In this document: positions 34,360 through 43,058 of the stretch, in pieces
Position numbering within the stretch: the stretch's first letter is position 1
Layout: each line of letters starts with the position of its first letter
Source of the DNA: Phycisphaerales bacterium
GTDB lineage: Bacteria > Planctomycetota > Phycisphaerae > Phycisphaerales > UBA1924
Assembly (NCBI GenBank): GCA_020849615.1
Contig: JADLFW010000017.1
Coordinates: forward strand, 62,001 to 126,000
DNA length: 64,000 bases
Direction: 5' to 3'
Program-made: the position numbers and the translations under genes
Notes under the pieces: generated by a model
The model's input: the letters and a program-made list of their open reading frames with translations, nothing else
Database searches by the model: none
What the model was told of the DNA's origin: nothing

Positions 34360-35310
34360 TCAATACGTGAAGTTGGCCCACGGGTGGTTGTTGTTGGTGA
34401 TCCCCGTCCAGCCCAGCCCGCTCTGCCACTTCACCGACACCACGGGGCCCGCCGCGGTGGTCGAGTTGAAGAAGTAGCTGTTGGAGGAGCCCGTGCCGTT
34501 CATGACGAAGTTGCCCACGATGATGTCATCGCTCCCGGTGGCGTTGATGCCGTAGGAGTTGACCGCCTTGGTGATCGAGTTGCCCTGCACGCGGGCCCCG
34601 AAGCCGTCGACGTGGATCCCCGCGCTGTTGGTGACCAGGCGGCCGTTGGCCCGGCAGAAGTTGTCGGCGACGGTCGAGCCGCCGGTGATCTCGATCCCAT
34701 CCTGCCCGTTGTTGTCGCAGACGTTGTCGCGCACGATGAAGGTGCCGGCCACCACCATGCCGTTCTCATCGTTGTCCGACGCGTTGCACCCGCGGATCAG
34801 ACCGCGGCCCACGACGCGAAGCCCGGTGCCGATGTTGTCGGAGGAAGTGATGTTCTCGATGCGGACGTAGTCGGCGCCGGTGGCGTCGATCCCGTCGCCG
34901 CCCCAGAAGCGGATGAGCCCGTTCGTGACCGTCAGCCCGGCGTTGGCGGTCGAGGCGACGACGATCCCGTCGAGCGACCCCGTGACGCCCTCGAAGCGGA
35001 AGCCGTTCAGGTCAATCGTCACGTTCACCGCGGTGACCTCGATCCCCGACTTCCCCGATGTCCCGAAGACGTTGCCCGTGAGGTAGTAGGACCCGGAGGC
35101 CGGGATCCGGTACAGGCTGTCGGCATCGCCGGGCGTGGTCGTCGCGCTGATCGGCGTGCGCGGCTCGATGTCGCCGAGGGTCTTGTACGTAGAGCTCACC
35201 GCCCCGCCGGGAGGATCGAGCGGCCCGGCGCTCGACAGAATCGCCCCGACCACCAGCGACACACCACAGAGCACCCCCGCCGGCAGCCAGTAGGAACCCC
35301 GATGACTCAC
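34360..35310 (-). CDS. Secreted right-handed beta-helix repeat protein
   Basis: A 316-residue exported protein with an N-terminal hydrophobic leader (W-L-P-A-G-V-L-C-G-V-S-L-V-V-G-A-I-L) then R-I-P-A-S-G-S-Y-Y-L-T-G-N. A run of short strands follows, rich in Asn, Gly and Ile/Val (G-I-E-I-T-G-G-S-T-V, N-G-M-V-V-A-G-T-F-I-V), the parallel beta-helix of the pectin-lyase type. No catalytic residues can be assigned. Similar proteins are numerous in planctomycetes and may bind or cut polysaccharides. Confidence 0.8.
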   Translation of the reverse strand: MSHRGSYWLPAGVLCGVSLVVGAILSSAGPLDPPGGAVSSTYKTLGDIEPRTPISATTTPGDADSLYRIPASGSYYLTGNVFGTSGKSGIEVTAVNVTIDLNGFRFEGVTGSLDGIVVASTANAGLTVTNGLIRFWGGDGIDATGADYVRIENITSSDNIGTGLRVVGRGLIRGCNASDNDENGMVVAGTFIVRDNVCDNNGQDGIEITGGSTVADNFCRANGRLVTNSAGIHVDGFGARVQGNSITKAVNSYGINATGSDDIIVGNFVMNGTGSSNSYFFNSTTAAGPVVSVKWQSGLGWTGITNNNHPWANFTY

Positions 35311-35591
35311 AGTTCACCCCCCCGGGAAAAGCACCGTACTCCCGCGTTTCCACAGCGTTGTGGTTTCAGACTACCACGGTGCCCCCGCCAACCGACCTCA
35401 AAACTGCGGGGATCACCCTCGAGTTGGTGACGATCCAGCCCTTGGTCCAGCCCCAGAACCCCCGATAACAACCGGGGAGACGATTCCTCAAACAGTTCGG
35501 CCAAGGTTGCCCCCGGGCCGCCGGCAACTTAGTCTCATATCAGGCATAACTGCCTGCATTCGTTGGGTTTTGGGGAGCGGAGAGGACCGGA

Positions 35592-37895
35592 ATGATCAAC
35601 GCGAAGCCCGGCGGGGGCCATCCGCATGATGCGGCATCTCTGCTGACGGACCTTCCTGCGCCCTGCGCGCTGCTCGACGCCGAGGGCAAGGTTGAGGCCG
35701 TCAACGAGGCCTGGCGGGCCAACGCCGGTTCGGACTCCATCCACGTTTCCGTCGGCCAGAGCCTCATTGAGATGCTCGCCACCCACACCCGCAGCGCCCG
35801 CATCACCGAGGGCCTGAGCGCCGTCCTCAGCGGCCGGGCCGAGACCTTCATCTTCGACCTCGCCACCGCCGGGGCCTCGGGCCGCCGCTGGTTCCGTGTA
35901 CTGGCCGCCCGCCGTTCGCGCGGCGCCGCTGTCCTGCTCGTCGACATCACCGACCGCCACGAGACGGAGCAGGCCCTCCGAGAGAGCGAATCCCGGTTCC
36001 GCCAGATGGTTGAGTCTCTCCAGGACTACGCCGTCCACACGCTCGACGCCGCCGGGCTCATCCAGACCTGGAACGCCGGCGCCGAACGGCTGACCGGCTA
36101 CACCGCCGAGGAGGTCATCGGCCGGCCATGGTCGGGCTTTTACACCGAGGAGGACCGCGCCGCCGGCAAGCCCGAGCAGCACCTCCGGGCGGCCGAATCG
36201 GTCAGCCGCATCGAGTTCGAGCTCTGGCGCCTCCGCCGCGATGGCTCGCGATTCTGGGCCGGCGTGACGATGACCTGCCTCCGCGACGAGGCGGGCCGCC
36301 CGCGCGGCTTCTCCACCGCCACCCGCGACCTCACCGAATCCCGCCGCTCCGAGGGCGCCCTGCGCGAGAGCCAGACCCGCCTCTCCCAGATCATCGACTC
36401 GGCGATGGATGCCATCATCACCGTGGATGAGACGCAGCACATCGTCATGTTCAACCACGCCGCCGAACGCATCTTCGGCGTCACCGCCACCGAGGCCATC
36501 GGCGGCCCGCTCGACCGCCTGATCCCCAACCGCTTCCGCCGGGCCCACGGCGAGCACATCCGCTCGTTCGGCCGCACCGGCGTCACCACCCGCGGCATGG
36601 GCCGCCTCCAGACCCTCAGCGGGCTCCGCGCCGATGGCAAGGAGTTCCCCATCGAGGCCTCCATTTCCCAGGCGGTCGCCGGCGGTCAGCGCTTCTTCAC
36701 CGTCATCCTCCGCGATGTCTCCGAACGCCGGGCTCTCGAAGAGCAGCTGCTGCAGTCCCAGAAGATGGAGGGCATCGGCCGCCTCGCCGGCGGTGTCGCC
36801 CACGACTTCAACAACCTCCTCATGGCGATCTTCAACTACGTCGCCCTCGCCTCCAACAAGGTCGAGCCGTCTCACCCCGCGCAGGCCTACCTCGCCCAAG
36901 TCCACGAGGCCGCCGAACGGGCCGCGACGCTCACCCGCCAGCTCCTGGCCTTCGCCCGCAAGCAGGTCGTCAGCCCGCGCGTGCTCTGCCCCTCCGAGGT
37001 CGTGTCGGGCCTCGAGCCCTTGCTCCGCCGGCTGCTGGGCGAGAACCTGCTCCTCCGGACCGCGATCGACGACATCACCGGCAATGTCCGGGCCGACCGC
37101 ACCCAGCTCGAGCAGGTCATCATGAACCTCGCGGTCAACGCCCGCGACGCCATGCCCCGCGGCGGCACCCTCACCATCGAGACCGGCAATGTCACCCTCG
37201 ATGATGAGTACTGCCGCACCCGCGTCGGCGCCAGCCCCGGCGAGCACGTCATGCTCGCCGTCACCGACACCGGCGAAGGCATGTCCCCCGACGTCCTCAA
37301 CCGCCTCTTCGAACCGTTCTTCACCACCAAGCCCCCCGGCAAGGGCACGGGCCTGGGCCTCGCGACCTGCCACGGCATCGTCAAGCAGAGCGGCGGCCAC
37401 ATCGCCGTCTACAGCGAGCCGGGCCGGGGCACCAGCGTCAAGGTCTTCCTCCCCCGCGTCACCGAGGCCGGCGCCGCCGCCGAAGCCTCCCCCGTCCCCT
37501 CCGCTCCCATCGGCGGCACCGAGACCATCCTGCTCGCCGAGGACAGCGAGATGGTCCGCGCCCTCACGCTCGAAGCCCTCCGCAACGCCGGGTACACCGT
37601 CATCTCCGGCGCCAACGGCCCCGACGCCCTCCGCGCCGTCGGCGATCGCACGATCGACCTGCTCATCACCGATGTCGTCATGCCCGAGATGAGCGGCGTC
37701 GAGCTCGCCGCCACCCTCGCCCGGCAGCGGCCGGGCCTGCGCGTGATCTACATCTCCGGCTACACCGAGGAGACCGTCGTCCACCACGGCGTCGAGGACC
37801 GCGCGGGCGCGTTCCTCGCCAAGCCCTTCATGACCACCATGCTCCTCCGCAAGGTCCGGGAGGTCCTCGACGGGCCGGGGCCCGACATCTCCTGA
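35592..37895 (+). CDS. Hybrid sensor histidine kinase with three PAS domains and a receiver
   Basis: This is a 767-residue cytosolic protein; no membrane segment is visible. PAS domains lie at about 15-120, 130-250 and 260-375. A dimerisation helix carries the phospho-acceptor His in [11 protein letters not shown] (near residue 404). A HATPase domain follows with N-A-R-D-A-M-P and [10 protein letters not shown]-terminal receiver domain carries its Asp in L-L-I-T-D-V-V-M-P near residue 694 and the Lys in L-A-K-P-F. It would sense an internal signal and pass phosphate within the molecule or to an unlinked partner. AGAGGA precedes ATG 35592. An antisense frame of over 1,100 codons covers it and is a composition artefact. 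Confidence 0.93.
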   Translation: MINAKPGGGHPHDAASLLTDLPAPCALLDAEGKVEAVNEAWRANAGSDSIHVSVGQSLIEMLATHTRSARITEGLSAVLSGRAETFIFDLATAGASGRRWFRVLAARRSRGAAVLLVDITDRHETEQALRESESRFRQMVESLQDYAVHTLDAAGLIQTWNAGAERLTGYTAEEVIGRPWSGFYTEEDRAAGKPEQHLRAAESVSRIEFELWRLRRDGSRFWAGVTMTCLRDEAGRPRGFSTATRDLTESRRSEGALRESQTRLSQIIDSAMDAIITVDETQHIVMFNHAAERIFGVTATEAIGGPLDRLIPNRFRRAHGEHIRSFGRTGVTTRGMGRLQTLSGLRADGKEFPIEASISQAVAGGQRFFTVILRDVSERRALEEQLLQSQKMEGIGRLAGGVAHDFNNLLMAIFNYVALASNKVEPSHPAQAYLAQVHEAAERAATLTRQLLAFARKQVVSPRVLCPSEVVSGLEPLLRRLLGENLLLRTAIDDITGNVRADRTQLEQVIMNLAVNARDAMPRGGTLTIETGNVTLDDEYCRTRVGASPGEHVMLAVTDTGEGMSPDVLNRLFEPFFTTKPPGKGTGLGLATCHGIVKQSGGHIAVYSEPGRGTSVKVFLPRVTEAGAAAEASPVPSAPIGGTETILLAEDSEMVRALTLEALRNAGYTVISGANGPDALRAVGDRTIDLLITDVVMPEMSGVELAATLARQRPGLRVIYISGYTEETVVHHGVEDRAGAFLAKPFMTTMLLRKVREVLDGPGPDIS

Positions 37896-37937
37896 GCGGC
37901 CCGGCGGCCCGCGCCCGGCGCCGTTACGCTTCGGACG

Positions 37938-39158
37938 ATGTCCCAGCCCGCCGCCCCCCGCTCGGCCTCCATCATCATCTTCCTCATCGTCTTCCTCGAC
38001 CTCCTGGGCGTCGGCATCATCGCGCCCCTCACGCCTTACATCGTCCGCGACTTCGACAGCAGCGGCACCGCCGTCGCCATCCTCACCCTCAGCTATTCGG
38101 CCGCCCAGTTCCTCGCCACGCCCATCCTCGGCGTCCTCTCCGACCGGCTGGGCCGGCGCCGCGTGCTCATCGCCAGCATCCTCGGCTCCGCCGGCGGCTA
38201 CGTGCTCTTCGCCACCGCCGGCTCCCTGCACCTGCTCTTCCTCTCCCGCATCATCGACGGCTTCACCGGCGGCAACATCTCCACCGCCCAGGCCGCCATC
38301 GCCGATGTCACCCCGCCCAAGGACCGGGCCAAGGCCTACGGGCTCGTCGGCGCCGCCTTCGGCCTGGGATTCCTGCTCGGCCCGACGTTCAGCGCGGTTC
38401 TCTCCGTGTGGGGCAAGTACACGCCGATCTGGGCCGCCGCCGGGCTCTCGCTCTTCACAGCCGGGCTCGTCTGGTTCGCCCTCCCCGAGACCCTCCCCCC
38501 CGAGCGCCGCCGCCGCGAGCCCATCGGCCCGCGAGACATCAATCCGCTCGCCGTGCTGCTCCGGGCCTGGGTCGTCCCGGGCGCCGCGATCATCCTGGTC
38601 GCCATCTTCGCCATGGGATTCGCGCACGCCGAACTCCGCGCCAGCTTCGGCGTTCTCATGCGCGACCGCTTCGAGTACACCGAGCGCGATGCCGGCTGGC
38701 TCTTCGCCTTCATGGGCCTGGTCGCCATCATCGTCCAGGGCGGCCTCGTCCGCCGTATCGCCCCCGTGCTGGGCGACCGCCGCACCGCGCTGCTGGGCCT
38801 GCCCATCGGCGCCGTCGGCTACGCCCTCATCCCGCTGGCCCCCACCGCGCCCTGGGTCTACCCCGCCATCGGGCTCTGCGGCCTGGGCATGGGCCTCGCC
38901 GGGCCGCCCCTCTCGGGCATGCTCTCCCGCACCGCGCCCCACGACGCCCGCGGCGAAGTCATGGGCGCTTCACAGTCCGCCAGCAGCCTGGCGCTGGTGA
39001 TCGGGCCGCTCCTCGCCGGCACGCTCTACGACAATCTCGGCGTCGGCTGGCCCTTCTGGACAGCCGGCGGCTTCATCCTTATCGCCATGGCCATCGTGAG
39101 CGCCATCCGCGCCGGCTCGGGCCACGAGGACGCTCCCGAACCCACGCCCGTCGCCTAG
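37938..39158 (+). CDS. MFS efflux pump of the TetA/multidrug type
   Basis: This 406-residue protein has 12 predicted helices. Motif A, G-V-L-S-D-R-L-G-R-R-R-V, lies between helices 2 and 3. The first helix D-L-L-G-V-G-I-I-A-P-L-T-P-Y and the helix-5 region G-A-A-F-G-L-G-F-L-L-G-P are typical of the TetA-like drug:H+ antiporters. It starts 42 bases after the histidine kinase on the same strand, so the kinase might control or be co-transcribed with it. The drug or metabolite exported is unknown. Confidence 0.88.
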   Translation: MSQPAAPRSASIIIFLIVFLDLLGVGIIAPLTPYIVRDFDSSGTAVAILTLSYSAAQFLATPILGVLSDRLGRRRVLIASILGSAGGYVLFATAGSLHLLFLSRIIDGFTGGNISTAQAAIADVTPPKDRAKAYGLVGAAFGLGFLLGPTFSAVLSVWGKYTPIWAAAGLSLFTAGLVWFALPETLPPERRRREPIGPRDINPLAVLLRAWVVPGAAIILVAIFAMGFAHAELRASFGVLMRDRFEYTERDAGWLFAFMGLVAIIVQGGLVRRIAPVLGDRRTALLGLPIGAVGYALIPLAPTAPWVYPAIGLCGLGMGLAGPPLSGMLSRTAPHDARGEVMGASQSASSLALVIGPLLAGTLYDNLGVGWPFWTAGGFILIAMAIVSAIRAGSGHEDAPEPTPVA

Positions 39159-39356
39159 CCGCCTCACGCCTCCAGCAACGCCCGCACCCGGTCCGAATCC
39201 GGGCCATCGCCCATCCGGACCGGGGCTGCCGCGGCCGGGCCCGGGCCAGCAAGACCCTGTCCACGCGAACTCCCCGCGGGGCCCGCTGATTTCCTGTGCC
39301 TTGCCCGCGAAAGGTGGTAACCTCGCCGATCAGCGTGGGGAAACAGGAGCCACAAT

Positions 39357-40145
39357 ATGAAGCTTGCGATGATGACGCTTCTCGCGCTGATGGCCGGCAC
39401 GGCCCACGCGGACGTGATCTACGTGTCGCAGAACCGCTTCGTCAAGGCCGATCGCCTCGGCGTGCCGGGCGTTGATTTCCTGGTGAGCGCTGACGACTTC
39501 GGCGTCTTCAGCGCGATTGTCGATACTCCGTATGACCCGGAGTGCGACTGCGGCGGCGTTGGCGAGCAGCTTTCCGACACGACGTCTCTCGGCATGTTCG
39601 CCGGCGGGAGAGGACGGGCCGAAGACGGGCGGCAGATCTACGGTGGCGAGGGCGAGAGCGTCTTCGACGTGGTCTTCGAGGTGACCAGCCCGACGCCGTA
39701 CAGGCTGGGGGGCTACTGGGCCATCGTCTGGCCCGATACGTTCGAGCCGCAGGCCCGCATCACGCTCTCCGATGAGGCCACCGCGGCGACGATCTTCGAG
39801 AGCAAGTACGTGATCAGCGGCGGCCCGACCGCCTCGACCGACGAGTTCGACGTCGGGGGTGTGCTTCCCGCGGGCCATTACCGCATGTTCGCGCGCGGCC
39901 AGGCCTCGTACGCATCGATGTCGGCGGGCACCGGCGGATACCGGATCGGCATCTACAGCTTCTCGCTCACCTTCCCCGGCTGCCTCGCCGACCTCAATGT
40001 TGACGGCCAGGTTGACTTCTCCGACTATCTCGAGTTCCTCAACTACTACGACCGGGCCGACCCGCGCGTTGACTTCAGCGGCGATGGCCAGGTCGATTTC
40101 GTTGATTACCTCGAATACCTGAACCTGTACGAAGCCGGCTGCTGA
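39357..40145 (+). CDS. Secreted protein with C-terminal dockerin-like repeats
   Basis: This 262-residue protein has a signal peptide (M-K-L-A-M-M-T-L-L-A-L-M-A-G-T-A-H-A). An unassigned beta-rich domain follows, then two calcium-binding dockerin-like repeats: A-D-L-N-V-D-G-Q-V-D-F-S-D-Y-L-E-F-L-N and D-F-S-G-D-G-Q-V-D-F-V-D-Y-L-E-Y-L-N, ending L-Y-E-A-G-C. The same C-terminal module ends the protein at 49381-50175, so it is a shared sorting or anchoring tag in this organism. AGGAG-like CAGGAGCC precedes the ATG. Confidence 0.85.
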   Translation: MKLAMMTLLALMAGTAHADVIYVSQNRFVKADRLGVPGVDFLVSADDFGVFSAIVDTPYDPECDCGGVGEQLSDTTSLGMFAGGRGRAEDGRQIYGGEGESVFDVVFEVTSPTPYRLGGYWAIVWPDTFEPQARITLSDEATAATIFESKYVISGGPTASTDEFDVGGVLPAGHYRMFARGQASYASMSAGTGGYRIGIYSFSLTFPGCLADLNVDGQVDFSDYLEFLNYYDRADPRVDFSGDGQVDFVDYLEYLNLYEAGC

Positions 40146-40172
40146 ACCCGCAGCGGTGTGCAAAAGGACAAC

Positions 40173-40192
40173 GGCGGGCCCGGAGGCCCGCC
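40173..40192. terminator. Likely bidirectional terminator hairpin
   Basis: GGCGGGCC-CGGA-GGCCCGCC is a perfect 8-bp stem with a 4-base loop, flanked by CAGCGG/CCGCTG that can extend it. It lies between the convergent dockerin-type gene and rplI. It has no T-run, so termination is plausible but not certain. Confidence 0.6.
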
Positions 40193-40224
40193 GCTGCGCG
40201 TTCAATCGATGATCCGGGGCGAAG

Positions 40225-40965
40225 TTACTTGGCCTTCTTGGCCTTCTTCTCGCCATCGCCCTTCTCGGCCTTCTCCGCCTTGGGGGCCTTGTCGGCCTTG
40301 ACCTTCTTCTCGCCATCGCCCTTGTCGGCGTGGGTCTCATCGCCCTTGGCCTTCTTGGGCTTCTTGTGCTCGCCGTCGCCGGCGTCGGCCTTGGGGCCCC
40401 ATTCCCCCTTCACGACTTCCGGCTTGGCGGGCTTGGCATCCTTGGCCTCGGCGCCCTCGGCGGCGGCCGCGGCGGGCTCGGGCTCGTGGTGGCGCTCAAG
40501 GTCGAGCTTGCGGTCGGCGACGACCCACAGCTTGATGATGGTGTCGAGGTCGGAATCGAGCTTGACGTGGATGTCGTAGGTGTCGATGCGCTTGATGACT
40601 TGGCTGAGGCGGATGTCGCGCGGCTTGACGCCGTGGCCCATCTTGCCCAGCTCGGTCGCGATGTCCTGCTGCGTGATCGCCCCGTACAGGATGCCCTGGT
40701 CGTTGCACGAGCGGATGAGGTGCACCTCGACGCCCTCGAGCTTCTGGCTCAACTCCTCGCGCTGCTTGCGCTGCTCGGCGAGCATGCGCTGGGCCTCGGC
40801 CCGCTTGGCCGAGAGCTCCTTGATCTTCTCCTCGCTGGGCTTGGTCGCCATGTCGCGGGGGAGAAGGAAGTTGCGGGCGTAACCGGTGCGGACCTTGACG
40901 ACATCGCCGACGATGCCCAGGGCCTCGACGTTCTCGGTGAGCAGGAGTTCGATGTTCTTGGCCAT
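40225..40965 (-). CDS. rplI: Ribosomal protein bL9 with long charged C-terminal tail
   Basis: The first 160 residues are a normal bL9, starting M-A-K-N-I-E-L-L-L-T-E-N-V. The rRNA-binding loop V-K-V-R-T-G-Y-A-R-N-F-L-L-P is present, then the long connecting helix, then the C-terminal domain with L-S-Q-V-I-K-R-I-D-T-Y-D. It binds 23S rRNA at the base of the L1 stalk. Residues about 160-246 are an extra Lys/Glu/Ala-rich tail (K-K-P-K-K-A-K-G-D, K-A-E-K-A-E-K-G-D-G-E-K-K) not found in typical bL9 of about 148 residues. ATG 40963-40965 is the family start. It is separated from ssb by two zinc-ribbon genes. Confidence 0.95.
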   Translation of the reverse strand: MAKNIELLLTENVEALGIVGDVVKVRTGYARNFLLPRDMATKPSEEKIKELSAKRAEAQRMLAEQRKQREELSQKLEGVEVHLIRSCNDQGILYGAITQQDIATELGKMGHGVKPRDIRLSQVIKRIDTYDIHVKLDSDLDTIIKLWVVADRKLDLERHHEPEPAAAAAEGAEAKDAKPAKPEVVKGEWGPKADAGDGEHKKPKKAKGDETHADKGDGEKKVKADKAPKAEKAEKGDGEKKAKKAK

Positions 40966-41049
40966 TGCTGTCCTTTCGGGCATGCTCCACGAAAACGGAA
41001 CAGGCCGAGAAGTTAGGAGCCGGACAGGAACCGACCTGGGCGGCCCCAA

Positions 41050-41363
41050 CTGGGGGGAGGGAAGGATAGAAGGGTCAGAGGCCGGGGGCCAGCGACCGCA
41101 GCCCGAAGGGCTTCAAGGAGACAGCCGGGGGCGAGCGCAGCGACGCCCCCGGTCGCGGCATCAGCACACATCGCAGCGTGGAAGGCTGCAAGAGGTGGCC
41201 GCGGGGGTGACCCACGACGCTGGCCCTGCTCATGGCCATGAACTCGCGCGGCGGCCCGTCTTCGACCCCTGCGGGGTCGGGCCCATCATCCATCCGCCGA
41301 TCGGGAGGGCGTCGTTTCCCGGGGGCGGCGTCCGCCGTCGGCGGACTTGCCCCCGGCTGTCCC
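41050..41363. other. Hairpin-rich non-coding stretch
   Basis: I find no credible gene here. The stretch holds several strong palindromes, including CCGGGGGCG ... CGCCCCCGG near 41132-41160 and CGGGGGCGGCG ... GCCCCCGG near 41319-41356, and the hairpin CGACCCCTGCGGGGTCG. It may be an accumulation of repeat elements or a decayed gene between rplI and the zinc-ribbon genes. Confidence 0.5.
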
Positions 41364-41855
41364 CTACCGGCCCTTCGGGCTCGGAATCTGAGTGCCGATG
41401 GTGCTGACACTGGCGCCGCATTCGGGACATGGCGCGTTCTTGGGTAAGCCCGAGCGGTCGTACGAGCAGTTCGGACAAACGCCCATGGATGGTAACGTCC
41501 GGAGATGCCGGCGCCACAGCCCCGCGGCGAGCGCGCCGACCAGCAACGTCGGAAGCCAGAGGGGGATGGATACCCAGCACGCGGTTGCCGACTGAACACC
41601 CGAGAACCACCAAGTCAACAACGGGCGACGGCCTGGCTGACCGAATCGAACGTACAAGTCGTTTGGTTGGTAGGTATCCGTCGTCCAGTACGTGGTCAGT
41701 TGGCCGTGGCTGATGCCCAAATCAAATCCAACAACCGGAGTCATGCCCGAGCATTCAACTGCTACCCAAGCGCTCGTGATCCACGCCGCTATCAACAGGA
41801 TGAGTATGACCGACGCCGACCACCGCGCAAGACCTCTTATCCGCCGTCGCTTCAT
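41364..41855 (-). CDS. Zinc-ribbon membrane protein (copy A)
   Basis: This 163-residue protein has a hydrophobic N-terminal segment (V-I-L-I-L-L-I-A-A-W-I-T-S-A-W-V-A-V) and a second membrane helix near residue 100. The C-terminal zinc ribbon is C-P-N-C-S-Y-D-R-S-G-L ... C-P-E-C-G, a very common small-protein module in Phycisphaerae. Its function is unknown. One sampled 60-base line is 52% G+C, below the chromosome. It starts by overlapping the stop of its paralogue (ATGA). Confidence 0.78.
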   Translation of the reverse strand: MKRRRIRGLARWSASVILILLIAAWITSAWVAVECSGMTPVVGFDLGISHGQLTTYWTTDTYQPNDLYVRFGQPGRRPLLTWWFSGVQSATACWVSIPLWLPTLLVGALAAGLWRRHLRTLPSMGVCPNCSYDRSGLPKNAPCPECGASVSTIGTQIPSPKGR

Positions 41856-42352
41856 CTTGGTGCGCCCCGGACATCAACGTCGGGCTTGGCACCGCATTCG
41901 GGACACTTCGCGTCAGCCGCCAGCCCGGAACGGGGATACCCGCAACTTGAACACAGGTAGCGTCCGGATCGGCCGCTGATGAAGATCCTCGCGACGGCCG
42001 CGGTGGCCGCAACTAGGCAAAGCGGCCAGATGGGAATAGCGATGAAAGCGCTCTTCGCACTGACGTACCACCAATCGAACCACCACGTGACCGGGCCGTG
42101 CGACTTCGCGTAAGTTGAACCCAGGTCAAACTCGATGACACCATTGCTGATTTGAGCTTCAAGGGCACCATGTCCTAGGGCGATTCGAATCCAACGCTCG
42201 CCGCCGACGAGCCCACTCCAGCTCAACTCCCAGCGCAAACTCACAAGCCAAGCGAACAGCATGGCAACCGCGACGACAGTCCAGGCGCGATTGATGGCTA
42301 CCCGCCCACCAAGGCCGCGCCCATTTGCCCTTTGCGATTTGCTCTTTGCCAT
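41852..42352 (-). CDS. Zinc-ribbon membrane protein (copy B)
   Basis: This 166-residue paralogue of the next gene downstream has the same plan: an N-terminal helix (A-W-T-V-V-A-V-A-M-L-F-A-W-L), a predicted extracytoplasmic domain containing V-T-W-W-F-D-W-W-Y, a second helix, then C-S-S-C-G-Y-P-R-S-G-L ... C-P-E-C-G. The first codons (M-A-K-S-K-S-Q-R-A-N-G) are encoded by the TTTGCC-type repeat just after ssb, so the repeat supplies the start codon in this reading. If that is wrong, the start lies further in. Confidence 0.72.
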   Translation of the reverse strand: MAKSKSQRANGRGLGGRVAINRAWTVVAVAMLFAWLVSLRWELSWSGLVGGERWIRIALGHGALEAQISNGVIEFDLGSTYAKSHGPVTWWFDWWYVSAKSAFIAIPIWPLCLVAATAAVARIFISGRSGRYLCSSCGYPRSGLAADAKCPECGAKPDVDVRGAPR

Positions 42353-42356
42353 TTCC
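42322..42356. repeat. TTTGCC-type repeat after ssb
   Basis: The run CATTTGCCCTTTGCGATTTG followed by CTCTTTGCCATTTCC is built from the same units as the inverted repeat at 137-264. It fills the few bases between the ssb stop and the next gene and overlaps that gene's start. Confidence 0.6.
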
Positions 42357-42357
42357 G

Positions 42358-42858
42358 TCAGAACGGAATGTCATCTTCCTGGATCGGCTCGTGCCCCCCA
42401 CCGCCCCCGCCGTTCGCCGGCTGCGGCGCGGGCCGCCCGCCCTGCGGCCGGGTCTGCACGGCCGGGCGGCGCTGACCGCCCCCGCCCCCGCCGCCGCCTT
42501 CATCACCACCGCCCTGGCCCGGCTTGCTGTCCACGAAGTGAAAGTTGTCGATCACGACCTTGAGCTTGGACCGGTTGGCCCCCGACTCCTTGTCCTGCCA
42601 CTGGTCGAGCTTGAGGCGCCCCTCGATCAGGATGGGCCGGCCCTTGGCGAAGTACTGGCTGATCATCTCGGCCGTCTTGCCCCACGCCTCGCAGTCGACA
42701 AACGTCGTCTCCTCGCGCTGCTCACCCTCGGGCGTGCGCCAGCGGCGGTTCATGGCCATGCCCACCTGCGCCACGGCCTGGTTCGTCTGCGTGTAGCGCA
42801 GCTCGATGTCGCGCGTGATGTTTCCCATCAGGATCACTTTGTTCAGGCTACCGGCCAT
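42358..42858 (-). CDS. ssb: Single-stranded DNA-binding protein
   Basis: This 166-residue SSB has an OB-fold starting M-A-G-S-L-N-K-V-I-L-M-G-N-I-T-R-D-I-E-L-R. The conserved W-R-T-P-E-G-E and F-V-D-C-E-A-W-G-K-T-A segments follow, then a Gly/Gln/Pro-rich flexible linker. The acidic tip E-D-D-I-P-F recruits repair and replication partners. It is essential for replication. It normally neighbours rpsF and rpsR; here neither is next to it, and two zinc-ribbon genes separate it from rplI. Confidence 0.96.
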   Translation of the reverse strand: MAGSLNKVILMGNITRDIELRYTQTNQAVAQVGMAMNRRWRTPEGEQREETTFVDCEAWGKTAEMISQYFAKGRPILIEGRLKLDQWQDKESGANRSKLKVVIDNFHFVDSKPGQGGGDEGGGGGGGGQRRPAVQTRPQGGRPAPQPANGGGGGGHEPIQEDDIPF

Positions 42859-43058
42859 GGTTCAGACTCCGTTTCAGGCGGTGAATCGCGTCGCGGGACT
42901 GATTGACAACTTCCGAATCATACCCGAGCAAAACCCGGCCAAGCAAGCCGGCCTCGGGGCGAATTCTGCGCTCCGGTTGTACCGCGCTGAGAAGCTCCCG
43001 GACGGCAATCGACAGGATTCGCCCCCATCACCCGGCGCGCCCATCCGCGGCCGCCGGC

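Noticed and set aside
35535-38942. Very long open frame (about 1,135 codons) on the minus strand
   Set aside because: It is antisense to a clear hybrid histidine kinase and an MFS pump; its translation is low-complexity Gly/Ala/Glu text caused by high GC at third positions.
39164-39400. Minus-strand frame of 78 codons ending V-R-A-L-L-E-A
   Set aside because: It overlaps the start and signal peptide of the dockerin-type gene and shows no domain; possibly a relic but not supportable.
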